Shown in pieces: positions 49,533-58,523 of a stretch of 64,000 nucleotides of DNA. Every line of letters starts with the position of its first letter. Position 1 is the stretch's first letter. The notes below the pieces were generated by a model that saw only the letters and a list, made by a program, of their open reading frames with translations, searched no databases and was not told the DNA's origin. Position numbers and translations under genes: made by a program. This DNA is from Streptomyces venezuelae (GTDB lineage Bacteria > Actinomycetota > Actinomycetes > Streptomycetales > Streptomycetaceae): assembly GCF_008642375.1 (NCBI RefSeq), contig NZ_CP029194.1:6379001-6443000 (forward strand), written 5' to 3'.

Positions 49533-50873
49533 ATGCCGAGCAAGATCGCCGGGACACGCCGTCCTTCCGCCGTACGCGGCGGAGGGCGGTCACCGGCGAC
49601 CCCGCGGCGGCCCCGTGGCGGGGGCGTACGGCGGCTGTACGAGCGGGCGCTGAAGGCCTGGGACCGGCCCCTCACCGCGTACTACGTGATCATCGGCGCG
49701 GCCCTGCTCATCACCATGCTCGGCCTGGTGATGGTCTTCTCCGCCTCGATGATCACGGCGCTCCGCTACGACCTCGTGCCCTCCTACTTCTTCCGGAAGC
49801 AGTTCTTCGCCGCGCTCCTGGGCACCGGACTGCTCCTGGCCGCCTCCCGGATGCCGGTGAAGCTGCACCGGGCACTGGCCTACCCGATCCTGGTCGGCGC
49901 CGTCTTCCTGATGGTGCTCGTGCAGATCCCCGGGATAGGGCACTCGGTCAACGGCAACCAGAACTGGATCTCGCTCGGCGGCCCCTTCCAGCTCCAGCCC
50001 AGCGAGTTCGGCAAGCTGGCACTGATCCTGTGGGGAGCCGACCTGCTCGCCCGCAAACAGGACATGCGGCTGCTGTCCCAGTGGAAGCACATGCTCGTCC
50101 CGCTGGTCCCGGTGGCCTTCATGCTGCTCGGTCTGATCATGCTCGGCGGCGACATGGGCACCTCGATCATCCTCGCCGCGATCCTCTTCGGTCTGCTGTG
50201 GACGGCCGGCGCGCCCACCCGGCTCTTCGTCGGAGTGCTCTCCGTCGCCGGCGCGATCGGCGTGCTGCTGATCAAGACGAGTGACAACCGGATGAAGCGC
50301 TTCGACTGCATCGGCGCGACCGACCCCGGCGGCGAGGGAGCCCCCTGCCTCCAGGCCGCGCACGGAATCTATGCTCTGGCCTCGGGCGGATGGTTCGGTT
50401 CCGGACTTGGTGCCAGTGTGGAGAAATGGGGCCAACTCCCCGAAGCGCACACCGACTTCATCTTCGCGGTCACCGGTGAGGAACTGGGCCTCGCGGGGAC
50501 GCTGTCGGTACTCGCCCTGTTCGCGGCTCTAGGCTATGCGGGTATCCGCGTGGCCGGACGCACGGAGGACCCCTTCGTGAGGTACGCCGCGGGAGGCGTG
50601 GCCACCTGGATCACGGCGCAGGCCGTGATCAACATCGGTGCGGTGCTCGGCTTGCTGCCGATCGCCGGAGTCCCGCTCCCGCTGTTCTCGTACGGGGGGT
50701 CGGCCCTGCTGCCGACCATGTTCGCCGTCGGGCTCCTCATCGCCTTCGCGCGACAGGAACCCGCCGCGAAAGCGGCCCTGGCACTGCGCCGCCCCGGCTG
50801 GGGCAAGCGGGCCGGGGTGAGATGGAAGTCGATGCGACGGCGCGTCAAGAAGCGCCCGTCCGGAGAGCGGTGA
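49533..50873 (+). CDS. ftsW: Septal peptidoglycan glycosyltransferase FtsW
   Basis: SEDS glycosyltransferase partner of FtsI. 446 residues with a basic Arg/Gly-rich cytoplasmic N-terminus (1-38), ten helices, the conserved GHSVNGNQNWISLGGPFQLQPSE region, and YGGSALLPTMFAVGLLI near the end. ATG 49533 follows GGAGGGGG. Gap to murD 55 bp. Confidence 0.95.
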   Translation: MPSKIAGTRRPSAVRGGGRSPATPRRPRGGGVRRLYERALKAWDRPLTAYYVIIGAALLITMLGLVMVFSASMITALRYDLVPSYFFRKQFFAALLGTGLLLAASRMPVKLHRALAYPILVGAVFLMVLVQIPGIGHSVNGNQNWISLGGPFQLQPSEFGKLALILWGADLLARKQDMRLLSQWKHMLVPLVPVAFMLLGLIMLGGDMGTSIILAAILFGLLWTAGAPTRLFVGVLSVAGAIGVLLIKTSDNRMKRFDCIGATDPGGEGAPCLQAAHGIYALASGGWFGSGLGASVEKWGQLPEAHTDFIFAVTGEELGLAGTLSVLALFAALGYAGIRVAGRTEDPFVRYAAGGVATWITAQAVINIGAVLGLLPIAGVPLPLFSYGGSALLPTMFAVGLLIAFARQEPAAKAALALRRPGWGKRAGVRWKSMRRRVKKRPSGER

Positions 50874-50879
50874 ATTTCG

Positions 50880-51974
50880 GTGCATGTCGTACTCGCCGGC
50901 GGGGGGACCGCCGGCCACATCGAGCCCGCGCTGGCCCTCGCGGACGCCCTGCGCAGGCAGGACCCCAGCGTGGGGATCACAGCGCTGGGCACGGAAAAGG
51001 GTCTGGAGACCCGGCTCGTGCCCGAGCGGGGCTACGAGTTGGCGCTCATCCCCGCCGTACCGCTGCCCCGTAAGCCCACTCCCGAGCTGATCACCGTCCC
51101 CGGACGGCTCCGCGGCACCATCAAGGCCGCCGAGCAGATCCTGGAGCGCACGAAGGCCGACTGCGTCGTCGGCTTCGGCGGCTACGTGGCACTGCCGGGC
51201 TACCTCGCGGCCAAGCGGCTCGGCGTGCCGATCGTGGTCCACGAGGCCAACGCCCGGCCCGGCCTGGCCAACAAGATCGGTTCGCGGTACGCGGCCGGGG
51301 TCGCCGTCGCCACCCCGGACAGCAAGCTCCGCAACGCCCGCTACATCGGCATCCCGCTGCGGCACACCATCGCGACCCTCGACCGGGCGCGGGTGCGTCC
51401 CGAGGCGCGCGCCGCCTTCGGGCTCGACCCGAACCTGCCGACGCTGCTCGTCTCGGGCGGCTCGCAGGGCGCCCGGCGGCTCAACGAGGTCGTCCAGCAG
51501 ATCGCTCCGGTGCTCCAGCGCTCCGGCATCCAGATCCTGCACGCGGTCGGCCCGAAGAACGAACTGCCGCGCGTCGACAACATGCCCGGTATGCCGCCGT
51601 ACGTGCCGGTACCGTACGTGGACCGGATGGATCTCGCGTACGCCGCGGCCGACATGATGCTCTGCCGCGCGGGCGCGATGACCGTCGCCGAGCTCTCCGC
51701 CGTCGGGCTGCCGGCCGCGTACGTCCCGCTGCCCATCGGCAACGGCGAACAGCGGCTCAACGCCCAGCCGGTGGTCAAGGCGGGCGGTGGACTCCTCGTC
51801 GACGACGCGGAGCTGACGCCGCAGTGGGTGCAGGGCAACGTCCTGCCCGTACTGGCCGATCCGCACCGGTTGTACGAGATGTCCCGCGCCGCCGCCGAGT
51901 TCGGCCGCCGGGACGCCGACGACCTGCTCGTCGGCATGGTGTACGAGGCGATCGCCGCCCGCCGACAGGCGTAG
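50880..51974 (+). CDS. murG: UDP-GlcNAc-undecaprenyl-pyrophosphoryl-MurNAc-pentapeptide transferase
   Basis: Makes lipid II from lipid I. 364 residues, GT-B fold, peripheral membrane enzyme. GGGTAGHIEPALALAD near the start, FGGYVALPGY, HEANARPGLANK, LLVSGGSQGARRLNE, and CRAGAMTVAEL with the UDP-GlcNAc site. GTG 50880, 6 bp after ftsW. Confidence 0.96.
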   Translation: MHVVLAGGGTAGHIEPALALADALRRQDPSVGITALGTEKGLETRLVPERGYELALIPAVPLPRKPTPELITVPGRLRGTIKAAEQILERTKADCVVGFGGYVALPGYLAAKRLGVPIVVHEANARPGLANKIGSRYAAGVAVATPDSKLRNARYIGIPLRHTIATLDRARVRPEARAAFGLDPNLPTLLVSGGSQGARRLNEVVQQIAPVLQRSGIQILHAVGPKNELPRVDNMPGMPPYVPVPYVDRMDLAYAAADMMLCRAGAMTVAELSAVGLPAAYVPLPIGNGEQRLNAQPVVKAGGGLLVDDAELTPQWVQGNVLPVLADPHRLYEMSRAAAEFGRRDADDLLVGMVYEAIAARRQA

Positions 51975-51994
51975 CGGCGGCGAAGGGCGGAAGC

Positions 51995-52792
51995 GTGGCA
52001 GCCGGATCGACGACCGCCGAGAAGAGCGGCGCGAAGAAGCCGAAGTCGGAGCGGCCGTCCCGCACGGGCACCCGGAATAGTCGATTCCGGGTGCCCGCCC
52101 CCCGTGTGCTCCTCGCCGTGCTGGGCGTCGCCCTGCTCACGGCCGGAGTGATCTGGGCGCTCTACGGGTCGTCCTGGTTCCGTGTGGAACGTGTGAAGAC
52201 TTCCGGCACCGGGGTCCTGACCCCCGGTGAGGTCGAGGCGATCGCCGCCGTCCCGACGGGTGCGCCGCTCGTCTCCGTCGACACCGAGGCGATCGAGGTG
52301 CGGCTCCGGCAGGCGCTCCCGCGCATCGAGTCGGTCGACGTCGTGCGGTCCTGGCCGCACGGAATCGGTCTGAAAGTGACGGAACGGAAGCCCGTTCTCC
52401 TGCTGGAAAAGGGCACGAAGTTCATCGAAGTGGACGCGACCGGCGTCCGGTTCGCCACGGTCGACACCGCCCCCAAGGGCATCCCCCGGCTCGTCCTCGA
52501 CGTGGCCTCCTCGCCCAGTCTGCGCCGCTTCGACGCGGACCGGCTGCTGGCGGAGGCGGTCCGCGTCAGGGGTGAACTCCCGGACGAAATCGCCCGGAGG
52601 ACTCGTGTCGTCCGCGTCACTTCGTACGACTCCGTCACTCTGGAGCTGACCGAGGGGCGAAGCGTCTTCTGGGGGAGCGCCGAGCACGGCCCGGTGAAAG
52701 CCAGGGTGCTGACCGCTCTGATGAAGGCCTCGCCCAAAGCGGGGCACTTCGATGTAAGTGCCCCCACGGCGCCCGCGTCGTCCGCCAGTTGA
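51995..52792 (+). CDS. ftsQ: Cell division protein FtsQ
   Basis: 265 residues, bitopic. Disordered basic N-terminus (1-35), one helix (about 37-57), then a POTRA domain (WFRVERVKTSGTGVLTPGEVEAIA) and the FtsQ beta domain (ERKPVLLLEKGTKFIEVDATGVRF). Links FtsL/FtsB to the septal synthase. GTG 51995 has AAGGGCGG upstream. The last gene before the ftsZ control region. Confidence 0.92.
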   Translation: MAAGSTTAEKSGAKKPKSERPSRTGTRNSRFRVPAPRVLLAVLGVALLTAGVIWALYGSSWFRVERVKTSGTGVLTPGEVEAIAAVPTGAPLVSVDTEAIEVRLRQALPRIESVDVVRSWPHGIGLKVTERKPVLLLEKGTKFIEVDATGVRFATVDTAPKGIPRLVLDVASSPSLRRFDADRLLAEAVRVRGELPDEIARRTRVVRVTSYDSVTLELTEGRSVFWGSAEHGPVKARVLTALMKASPKAGHFDVSAPTAPASSAS

Positions 52793-53073
52793 CGGGTATC
52801 AGCCCTGGCCAGCACCCTGGTTGGCCAGCGCTCCGGGTGATCACATAGGGTGAAAAGAAAAACGGGAGGTTCGGCGTGTTCGTTGAACGTGCGCCGCTTG
52901 TCGACTTAGTGTCCTGTTCGGAAGAGTCCAGCGAACAGCGACACTGGTAACCCTAAACTTCAACGTTAGGGTTTGGGTCGGCGTTCCGGACCGCCCCAAT
53001 CGGCATCCGTCGTCGCAGCGCGACCAACCACCGCGTAGCGGCGACACGTAACTCGAGGCGAGAGGCCTTCGAC
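52793..53073 (+). promoter_or_regulatory. ftsZ promoter region
   Basis: 281 non-coding bases. Candidates: TTGGCC-n19-TAGGGT (52821-52851), TTGAAC-n18-TAGTGT (52883-52912), and TAGGGT (52967-52972) within the inverted repeat AACCCTAA-n9-TTAGGGTT (52949-52973). GACAC, the core of WhiA/WhiB sites, is at 52940-52944 and 53043-53047. Multiple ftsZ promoters, one developmentally induced, are known in S. coelicolor; which of these is which is not assigned here. Confidence 0.7.
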
Positions 53074-54288
53074 GTGGCAGCACCGCAGAACTACCTCGCA
53101 GTCATCAAGGTCATCGGTGTCGGCGGCGGTGGTGTCAATGCCATCAACCGAATGATCGAGGTCGGCCTCAAGGGCGTCGAGTTCATCGCGATCAACACCG
53201 ACGCGCAAGCGCTGTTGATGAGCGACGCCGACGTCAAGCTCGACGTCGGCCGTGAACTCACCCGCGGCCTGGGCGCCGGGGCCAACCCGGCCGTCGGTCG
53301 CAAGGCGGCAGAGGACCACCGTGAGGAGATCGAGGAGGTCCTCAAGGGGGCCGACATGGTCTTCGTCACCGCCGGCGAAGGCGGCGGCACCGGCACCGGC
53401 GGCGCCCCCGTCGTCGCCAACATCGCGCGCTCGCTCGGCGCCCTGACGATCGGTGTGGTCACCCGACCCTTCACCTTCGAGGGCCGGCGTCGCGCCAACC
53501 AGGCGGAGGACGGCATCGCCGAGCTCCGCGAAGAGGTCGACACCCTCATCGTCATCCCGAACGACCGACTGCTCTCGATCTCGGACCGCCAGGTCTCCGT
53601 GCTCGACGCGTTCAAGTCGGCCGACCAGGTGCTGCTGAGCGGCGTCCAGGGCATCACGGACCTCATCACCACCCCGGGTCTGATCAACCTCGACTTCGCC
53701 GACGTCAAGTCGGTCATGTCCGAGGCCGGATCGGCCCTCATGGGCATCGGCTCCGCCCGGGGCGACGACCGCGCGGTGGCCGCCGCGGAGATGGCGATCT
53801 CCTCGCCGCTCCTCGAGGCCTCCATCGACGGCGCCCGCGGCGTGCTGCTCTCCATCTCCGGCGGCAGCGACCTCGGTCTCTTCGAGATCAACGAGGCCGC
53901 GCAGCTGGTCAGCGAGGCGGCCCACCCCGAGGCCAACATCATCTTCGGCGCCGTCATCGACGACGCGCTCGGTGACGAGGTCCGGGTCACGGTCATCGCG
54001 GCCGGCTTCGACGGCGGCCAGCCGCCGGCCCGCCGGGACAACATCATCGGCTCGGTCTCGGCCAAGCGCGAGGAGCCGGCTCCGGCGCCCCGCGTCAGCG
54101 AGCCCTCCCGCCCGATGGGCGGACTCGGCACGGTGGCCCCCCGCGAGGAGCCGGTCTCCGTCCCGGTCGAGCCGGTCCCGGTCGTCAACGAGACCCCGCT
54201 GACGCCGGCCCCGCCCGTCGTCCCGCCGGCCCGTCCGTACGCGGACTCCCAGGCCGAAGAGCTGGACGTCCCGGACTTCCTGAAGTGA
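53074..54288 (+). CDS. ftsZ: Cell division GTPase FtsZ
   Basis: 404 residues. Polymerises into Z-rings; in Streptomyces essential for septation but not for growth. Tubulin signature GGGTGTG in GEGGGTGTGGAPVVA, VGGGGVNAINRM at the N-terminus, GTPase core to about 315, a Pro/Ala/Val-rich disordered linker, and the conserved C-terminal peptide ELDVPDFLK that binds SepF. GTG 53074 follows GAGAGG. Its stop overlaps pgeF by GTGA. Confidence 0.97.
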   Translation: MAAPQNYLAVIKVIGVGGGGVNAINRMIEVGLKGVEFIAINTDAQALLMSDADVKLDVGRELTRGLGAGANPAVGRKAAEDHREEIEEVLKGADMVFVTAGEGGGTGTGGAPVVANIARSLGALTIGVVTRPFTFEGRRRANQAEDGIAELREEVDTLIVIPNDRLLSISDRQVSVLDAFKSADQVLLSGVQGITDLITTPGLINLDFADVKSVMSEAGSALMGIGSARGDDRAVAAAEMAISSPLLEASIDGARGVLLSISGGSDLGLFEINEAAQLVSEAAHPEANIIFGAVIDDALGDEVRVTVIAAGFDGGQPPARRDNIIGSVSAKREEPAPAPRVSEPSRPMGGLGTVAPREEPVSVPVEPVPVVNETPLTPAPPVVPPARPYADSQAEELDVPDFLK

Positions 54289-55025
54289 TAGGGCAGTACT
54301 TCGACGCGAACGGCGCGCACTTCGCCTTCACCGACAGGTGGGGCGGGGTGAGCGCCGTTCCGTACGAGGAGCTCAACCTCGGCGGCGCGGTCGGGGACGA
54401 CCCCGAGTCCGTACGGACCAACAGGGCGCTGGCCGCCGGCGCCCTCGGGCTCGACCCGGCGCGGGTCGTCTGGATGAACCAGGTGCACGGCGCCGACGTC
54501 GCCGAGGTCGAGGGCCCGTGGACCGGCGAGTCCGTCCCGGCGGTCGACGGTCTCGTGACCGCGGCCCGCGGACTCGCCCTCGCCGTCCTCACCGCGGACT
54601 GCGTCCCGGTCCTGCTCGCCGATCCCGTCGCCGGGGTCGTGTCCGCGGCCCACGCCGGGCGGCCCGGAATGGTCGCCGGGATCGTCCCCGCCGCCGTGGA
54701 GGCCATGATCGGCCTCGGCGCCGACCCGGCCCGGATCGTCGCCCGCACCGGCCCCGCCGTCTGCGGGCGGTGCTACGAGGTGCCGGAGGCGATGCGCGCC
54801 GAGGTCGCGGACATCGAGCCCGCCGCCTGGGCCGAGACGAGCTGGGGCACCCCCGCCGTCGACGTCACGGCCGGGGTGCACGCCCAGCTCGAACGGCTCG
54901 GGGTCACGGACCGGAAGGCCAGTGACGTCTGCACCCGGGAATCCGGTGACCACTACTCGTACCGCCGCGACCGCAGCACAGGGCGACTCGCGGGATATGT
55001 CTGGTTGACCCAGGAAGAGACATGA
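54285..55025 (+). CDS. pgeF: YlmD/PgeF family protein (peptidoglycan editing or purine laccase-like)
   Basis: 246 residues of the DUF152/YfiH (multicopper polyphenol oxidase) family, with metal-ligand motifs QVHGADV, TADCVPVLLAD and AAHAGRPGMV. E. coli PgeF corrects misincorporated residues in muropeptide precursors; in S. coelicolor the orthologue (YlmD, SCO2081) interacts genetically with YlmE in sporulation septation. GTG overlaps the ftsZ stop and the end overlaps ylmE by ATGA. Confidence 0.9.
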   Translation: MIGQYFDANGAHFAFTDRWGGVSAVPYEELNLGGAVGDDPESVRTNRALAAGALGLDPARVVWMNQVHGADVAEVEGPWTGESVPAVDGLVTAARGLALAVLTADCVPVLLADPVAGVVSAAHAGRPGMVAGIVPAAVEAMIGLGADPARIVARTGPAVCGRCYEVPEAMRAEVADIEPAAWAETSWGTPAVDVTAGVHAQLERLGVTDRKASDVCTRESGDHYSYRRDRSTGRLAGYVWLTQEET

Positions 55026-55741
55026 CGGACCGGAAGTCGCAACTCGCCGAGAATCTGGCCCACGTGGAGGAGCGCATCGCCGCTGCCTGCGCCGCCGCCG
55101 GGCGTCCGCGGGAGGAGGTGACCCTGATCGTGGTCACCAAGACCTACCCCGCGAGCGATGTACGGCTGCTGCACGGACTGGGCGTGCGGCACGTCGCCGA
55201 GAACCGGGACCAGGACGCGGCTCCCAAGGCCGCCGCGTGTGCGGACCTTGATCTGACCTGGCACTTCGTGGGCCAGTTGCAGACCAACAAGGTCCGGTCC
55301 GTGGTGGGTTATGCCGATGTGGTGCAGTCGGTCGACCGATTGAAGCTCGTTTCCTCTCTTTCCGCGGCCGCGGAGAAGGAGGGGCGGGAGCTCGGCTGCC
55401 TGCTCCAGGTCGCACTCGACGCCGAGTCCGGGGAGCGCGGCGCCCGAGGCGGCGTCTCACCGGAAGGCGTCGAGGAGTTGGCGGCCGCGGTGGACGACGC
55501 TCCCGGGTTGCGGCTCGACGGCCTGATGACCGTCGCGCCGCTCTCCGGTCCGTACGCGGGCAGACAGCGCGCCGCCTTCGACCGGTTGATGGATTTGTCG
55601 ACTGCCCTGCGCGCGACCCGTCCGGCTGCGAACATGGTGTCAGCAGGGATGAGTGCGGACCTCGAGGAGGCCGTCGCTGCCGGGGCGACACACGTACGCG
55701 TCGGTACGGCGGTACTCGGCGTCCGCCCGAAGCTCGGGTAA
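55022..55741 (+). CDS. ylmE: YggS/YlmE PLP-binding protein
   Basis: 239 residues, fold III PLP protein without known catalytic activity; Lys in VVTKTYPASD holds the cofactor, and GRHVAENRDQDAAPK, WHFVGQLQTNK and MSAGMSADLEEAV are hallmarks. In S. coelicolor, loss of YlmE disturbs sporulation septa unless YlmD is lost as well. ATG overlaps pgeF. Confidence 0.93.
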   Translation: MTDRKSQLAENLAHVEERIAAACAAAGRPREEVTLIVVTKTYPASDVRLLHGLGVRHVAENRDQDAAPKAAACADLDLTWHFVGQLQTNKVRSVVGYADVVQSVDRLKLVSSLSAAAEKEGRELGCLLQVALDAESGERGARGGVSPEGVEELAAAVDDAPGLRLDGLMTVAPLSGPYAGRQRAAFDRLMDLSTALRATRPAANMVSAGMSADLEEAVAAGATHVRVGTAVLGVRPKLG

Positions 55742-55880
55742 CGTCGCGAAGCAAGTCGGACCACAGCAGAAAATATGGTCATTCCGCAGAACGGCGGGGT
55801 GGCCTGTGGATCGCGGGCACTTCGTGACGCTGCGACATTGGCCTGTACGGCGATCCACCACAGAGCGGAGGACTCAGAGA

Positions 55881-56498
55881 ATGGCCGGCGCGATGCGCAA
55901 GATGGCGGTCTACCTCGGCCTCGTGGAGGACGATGGGTACGACGGCCGGGGCTTCGACCCCGACGACGACTTCGAACCCGAGCTGGAGCCGGAGCCCGAG
56001 CGGCGCCACACCCCTCCGCGACAGATCGAGCGCGAGGAACCGGTGCGTGTGGTGCAGCAGCCCCCGGCACCCCGGGAGCCGATCGCTCATTCTGTCCCGG
56101 TACTCGCCGAAAGCGGACGTCCGGCCCGAATTGCCCCCGTGGCATCCATCACACCCGAACGCCCGAGCCTGGAGAAGAACGCACCGGTGATCATGCCCAA
56201 GGTCGTGTCCGAGCGGGAGCCCTACCGCATCACCACGCTGCACCCCCGGACCTACAACGAGGCCCGTACCATCGGGGAACACTTCCGTGAGGGCACTCCG
56301 GTGATCATGAACCTCACGGAGATGGACGACACGGACGCGAAGCGACTTGTCGACTTTGCCGCCGGACTCGTCTTCGGGCTCCATGGCAGCATTGAGCGCG
56401 TGACGCAGAAGGTGTTCCTGTTGTCGCCTGCTAACGTCGATGTCACGGCGGAGGACAAGGCCCGGATCGCAGAGGGCGGATTCTTCAACCAGAGCTGA
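55881..56498 (+). CDS. sepF: Z-ring membrane anchor SepF
   Basis: 205 residues. N-terminal amphipathic membrane-binding segment (MRKMAVYLGLVED), an acidic disordered linker (about 20-115), and the SepF fold (about 115-200: LHPRTYNEARTIGEHFREG, TEMDDTDAKRLVDFAAG). Binds the FtsZ tail and tethers it to the membrane, standing in for FtsA, which actinobacteria lack. ATG 55881 follows CGGAGG. A 139-bp gap after ylmE may hold its own promoter. Confidence 0.95.
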   Translation: MAGAMRKMAVYLGLVEDDGYDGRGFDPDDDFEPELEPEPERRHTPPRQIEREEPVRVVQQPPAPREPIAHSVPVLAESGRPARIAPVASITPERPSLEKNAPVIMPKVVSEREPYRITTLHPRTYNEARTIGEHFREGTPVIMNLTEMDDTDAKRLVDFAAGLVFGLHGSIERVTQKVFLLSPANVDVTAEDKARIAEGGFFNQS

Positions 56499-56575
56499 GA
56501 ACGGAACCGGACGGACCGGCCGCTACGCGGCCGGAAAAGTGAGAGCACGTAAGCCAGGGGAGAGGGAAACGCGGG

Positions 56576-56866
56576 ATGGGCGTCGCACTACAGGTGGTCT
56601 ACATCGTGCTGATGTGCTTCCTCGTCCTCCTGATCGTCCGGCTGGTCATGGACTACGTCTTCCAGTTCGCACGTTCATGGCAACCCGGTAAGGCGATGGT
56701 GGTCGTTCTGGAGGCCACTTACACTGTCACCGATCCACCGCTCAAGCTTCTGCGGCGACTCATCCCGCCGCTGCGTCTCGGGGGCGTGGCACTCGACCTG
56801 TCCTTCTTCGTTCTGATGATCATCGTCTACATCCTGATCTCCCTCGTGAGCAGGTTCGCCGGGTGA
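56576..56866 (+). CDS. sepG: YggT family membrane protein SepG
   Basis: 96 residues, two membrane helices flanking a conserved cytoplasmic loop with DPPLKLLRRLIPPLRLGGVALD. YlmG/SepG (SCO2078) helps position and stabilise SsgB/FtsZ and affects nucleoid shape in S. coelicolor spores. ATG 56576 follows GGGAGAGGG; 77 bp after sepF. Confidence 0.92.
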   Translation: MGVALQVVYIVLMCFLVLLIVRLVMDYVFQFARSWQPGKAMVVVLEATYTVTDPPLKLLRRLIPPLRLGGVALDLSFFVLMIIVYILISLVSRFAG

Positions 56867-56927
56867 AGGTGAAAGTGGACGATACGGTCTTGCCGACTGC
56901 CGACGACTACGTAGAGGTGAAGAAGAG

Positions 56928-58031
56928 ATGCCGTTGACCCCCGAGGACGTGCGGAACAAGCAGTTCACGACCGTCCGCCTTCGAGAAGGCTATGACGAGG
57001 ACGAGGTCGATGCCTTCCTCGACGAGGTCGAGGCCGAGCTGACCCGCCTGCTCCGGGAGAACGAGGACCTGCGCGCCAAGCTGGCCGCCGCGACGCGTGC
57101 CGCCGCGCAGAACCAGCAGCAGCAGGGGATGCGCAAGCCCCCGGAGCCGCAGGATCGTCCCGTCGGTCCCGGCGCGCCCGTGCCCGCGGCCATATCCGGA
57201 CCGCCGGTCCAGCAGCAGCCGCCGCAGATGGGCCCGCCGCAGCTGCCTTCCGGTGCCCCGCAGCTTCCCGCCGGCCCCATGCAGGGTGGCCCCATGCAGG
57301 GTGGGCCCATGGGCCCCGGCCCGATGCAGGGTGGCCCCATGCAGGGCGGACCGATGGGTCCCGGCCCGATGCAGGGCGGCCCCATGGGTCACCCGCAGCA
57401 GCAGCAGATGCAGCAGCAGCCTCCGCAGGCCCCGGGCGGCGACAGCGCCGCGCGTGTCCTCTCGCTGGCCCAGCAGACCGCCGACCAGGCGATCGCCGAG
57501 GCCCGCTCCGAGGCCAACAAGATCGTCGGCGAGGCGCGCTCCCGCGCCGAGGGCCTGGAGCGGGACGCCCGCGCCAAGGCGGACGCTCTTGAGCGGGACG
57601 CCCAGGAGAAGCACCGCGTCGCGATGGGCTCCCTGGAGTCCGCCCGCGCCACGCTGGAGCGCAAGGTCGAGGACCTGCGCGGCTTCGAGCGCGAGTACCG
57701 CACGCGCCTGAAGTCGTACCTGGAGTCGCAGCTGCGTCAGCTGGAGACCCAGGCCGACGACTCGCTGGCCCCGCCGCGGACCCCGGCGACGGCCTCCCTG
57801 CCGCCGGCGCCCTCGATGGCCTCGGCCGGCGCGAGCGCCCCGTCCTACGGTGGCAACGGCGGCATGGGCGGTGCGCCGTCCATGGGCGGCGGGCCCTCCT
57901 ACGGCGGCCAGCAGCAGATGTCCCCGGCGATGACGCAGCCGATGGCTCCGGTCCGGCCGCAGGCTCCCCAGCCGATGCAGCAGGCGCCGGCGCCGATGCG
58001 GGGCTTCCTGATCGACGAGGACGACAACTGA
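56928..58031 (+). CDS. divIVA: Polar growth protein DivIVA
   Basis: 367 residues. N-terminal membrane-binding DivIVA domain (MPLTPEDVRNKQFTTVRLREGYDEDEVDAFLDEV) with a first coiled coil to about 60; a Pro/Gln/Gly/Met linker (about 65-165) containing GPMQGG-type repeats; a long second coiled coil (about 170-285); a disordered Pro/Met tail ending FLIDEDDN. Essential in Streptomyces for tip extension and branching, recruited by membrane curvature. Own promoter likely in the 61-bp gap after sepG; GAAGAAG precedes ATG 56928. Confidence 0.96.
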   Translation: MPLTPEDVRNKQFTTVRLREGYDEDEVDAFLDEVEAELTRLLRENEDLRAKLAAATRAAAQNQQQQGMRKPPEPQDRPVGPGAPVPAAISGPPVQQQPPQMGPPQLPSGAPQLPAGPMQGGPMQGGPMGPGPMQGGPMQGGPMGPGPMQGGPMGHPQQQQMQQQPPQAPGGDSAARVLSLAQQTADQAIAEARSEANKIVGEARSRAEGLERDARAKADALERDAQEKHRVAMGSLESARATLERKVEDLRGFEREYRTRLKSYLESQLRQLETQADDSLAPPRTPATASLPPAPSMASAGASAPSYGGNGGMGGAPSMGGGPSYGGQQQMSPAMTQPMAPVRPQAPQPMQQAPAPMRGFLIDEDDN

Positions 58032-58075
58032 CGGCGGGCGGTCGCGCGATGAGCGCGTAGCCGTCGGCAGGCTGC

Positions 58076-58111
58076 AAGGGCCGGGCCCGGGTAACACCGG
58101 GCCCGGCCCTT
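58076..58111 (+). terminator. Terminator of divIVA and the dcw block
   Basis: A perfect 15-bp stem (58076-58090 with 58097-58111) with a 6-base loop. Confidence 0.9.
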
Positions 58112-58186
58112 CGCCGTACCCGGACCCGGGCCGGCAGCACGTGGGTGCGGGTGGCCAGGGGGCCGCGCCGAATCGCCTGCGGCGGG

Positions 58187-58220
58187 CCTTCCCCCACCCC
58201 GCCCCTTCCCGAAACCGGGG
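58187..58220 (+). repeat. Dispersed Streptomyces intergenic repeat, left copy
   Basis: Contains CCCCCACCCCGCCCCTTCCC and then GAAACCGGGG, a sequence I know as recurring between Streptomyces genes. An inverted near-copy lies at 58457-58487. Confidence 0.7.
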
Positions 58221-58261
58221 CTCCGCCCCGGACCCCGACGAAGCACGGGGCTCCGCCCCGG
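58215..58261. repeat. Two copies of a CGGGGCTCCGCCCCGG hairpin
   Basis: 58215-58231 and 58246-58261, each self-complementary (CGGGGC/GCCCCG around TCC). Confidence 0.8.
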
Positions 58262-58456
58262 ATCCGGAGAGGGATCCGGGTGGCTCCACGCCGGGCCCAG
58301 GTGCCTCCCGGGGCCCCGCCCCCAGTGCCCAGAGGGCCCCTTCGCGCCGCAGGCGCCCCGGGCGTGCACCTTCGCGTCGTCCGCGGCCCCGTCCCGCCCC
58401 CCACCCGGCCTCCCCGCCGTGACGGCAGCCCCGCTCCCCCCGCCCGCCCCCGGCAG

Positions 58457-58487
58457 GGTTTCGGGAAGGGGTGGGGTGGGGGAACGG
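58457..58487 (-). repeat. Dispersed intergenic repeat, inverted right copy
   Basis: Complement of the left copy with one or two changes (TTTCGGGAAGGGGTGGGGTG on the plus strand). Confidence 0.7.
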
Positions 58488-58523
58488 AAAAGGCCCGGCT
58501 CCCAGGAGGGGCCGGGCCTTTTC
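58487..58523 (-). terminator. ileS terminator
   Basis: GAAAAGGCCCGGC paired with GCCGGGCCTTTTC, 8 bases beyond the ileS stop, with A/T ends giving a U run on the ileS transcript. Confidence 0.9.

Larger units (their letters stand above)
58112..58486. other. Gene-free GC-rich repeat region
   Basis: Between the convergent divIVA and ileS. It holds inverted copies of a dispersed Streptomyces repeat, short hairpin repeats, and GC-rich filler. Open frames across it have no family similarity that I can see. Confidence 0.75.
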
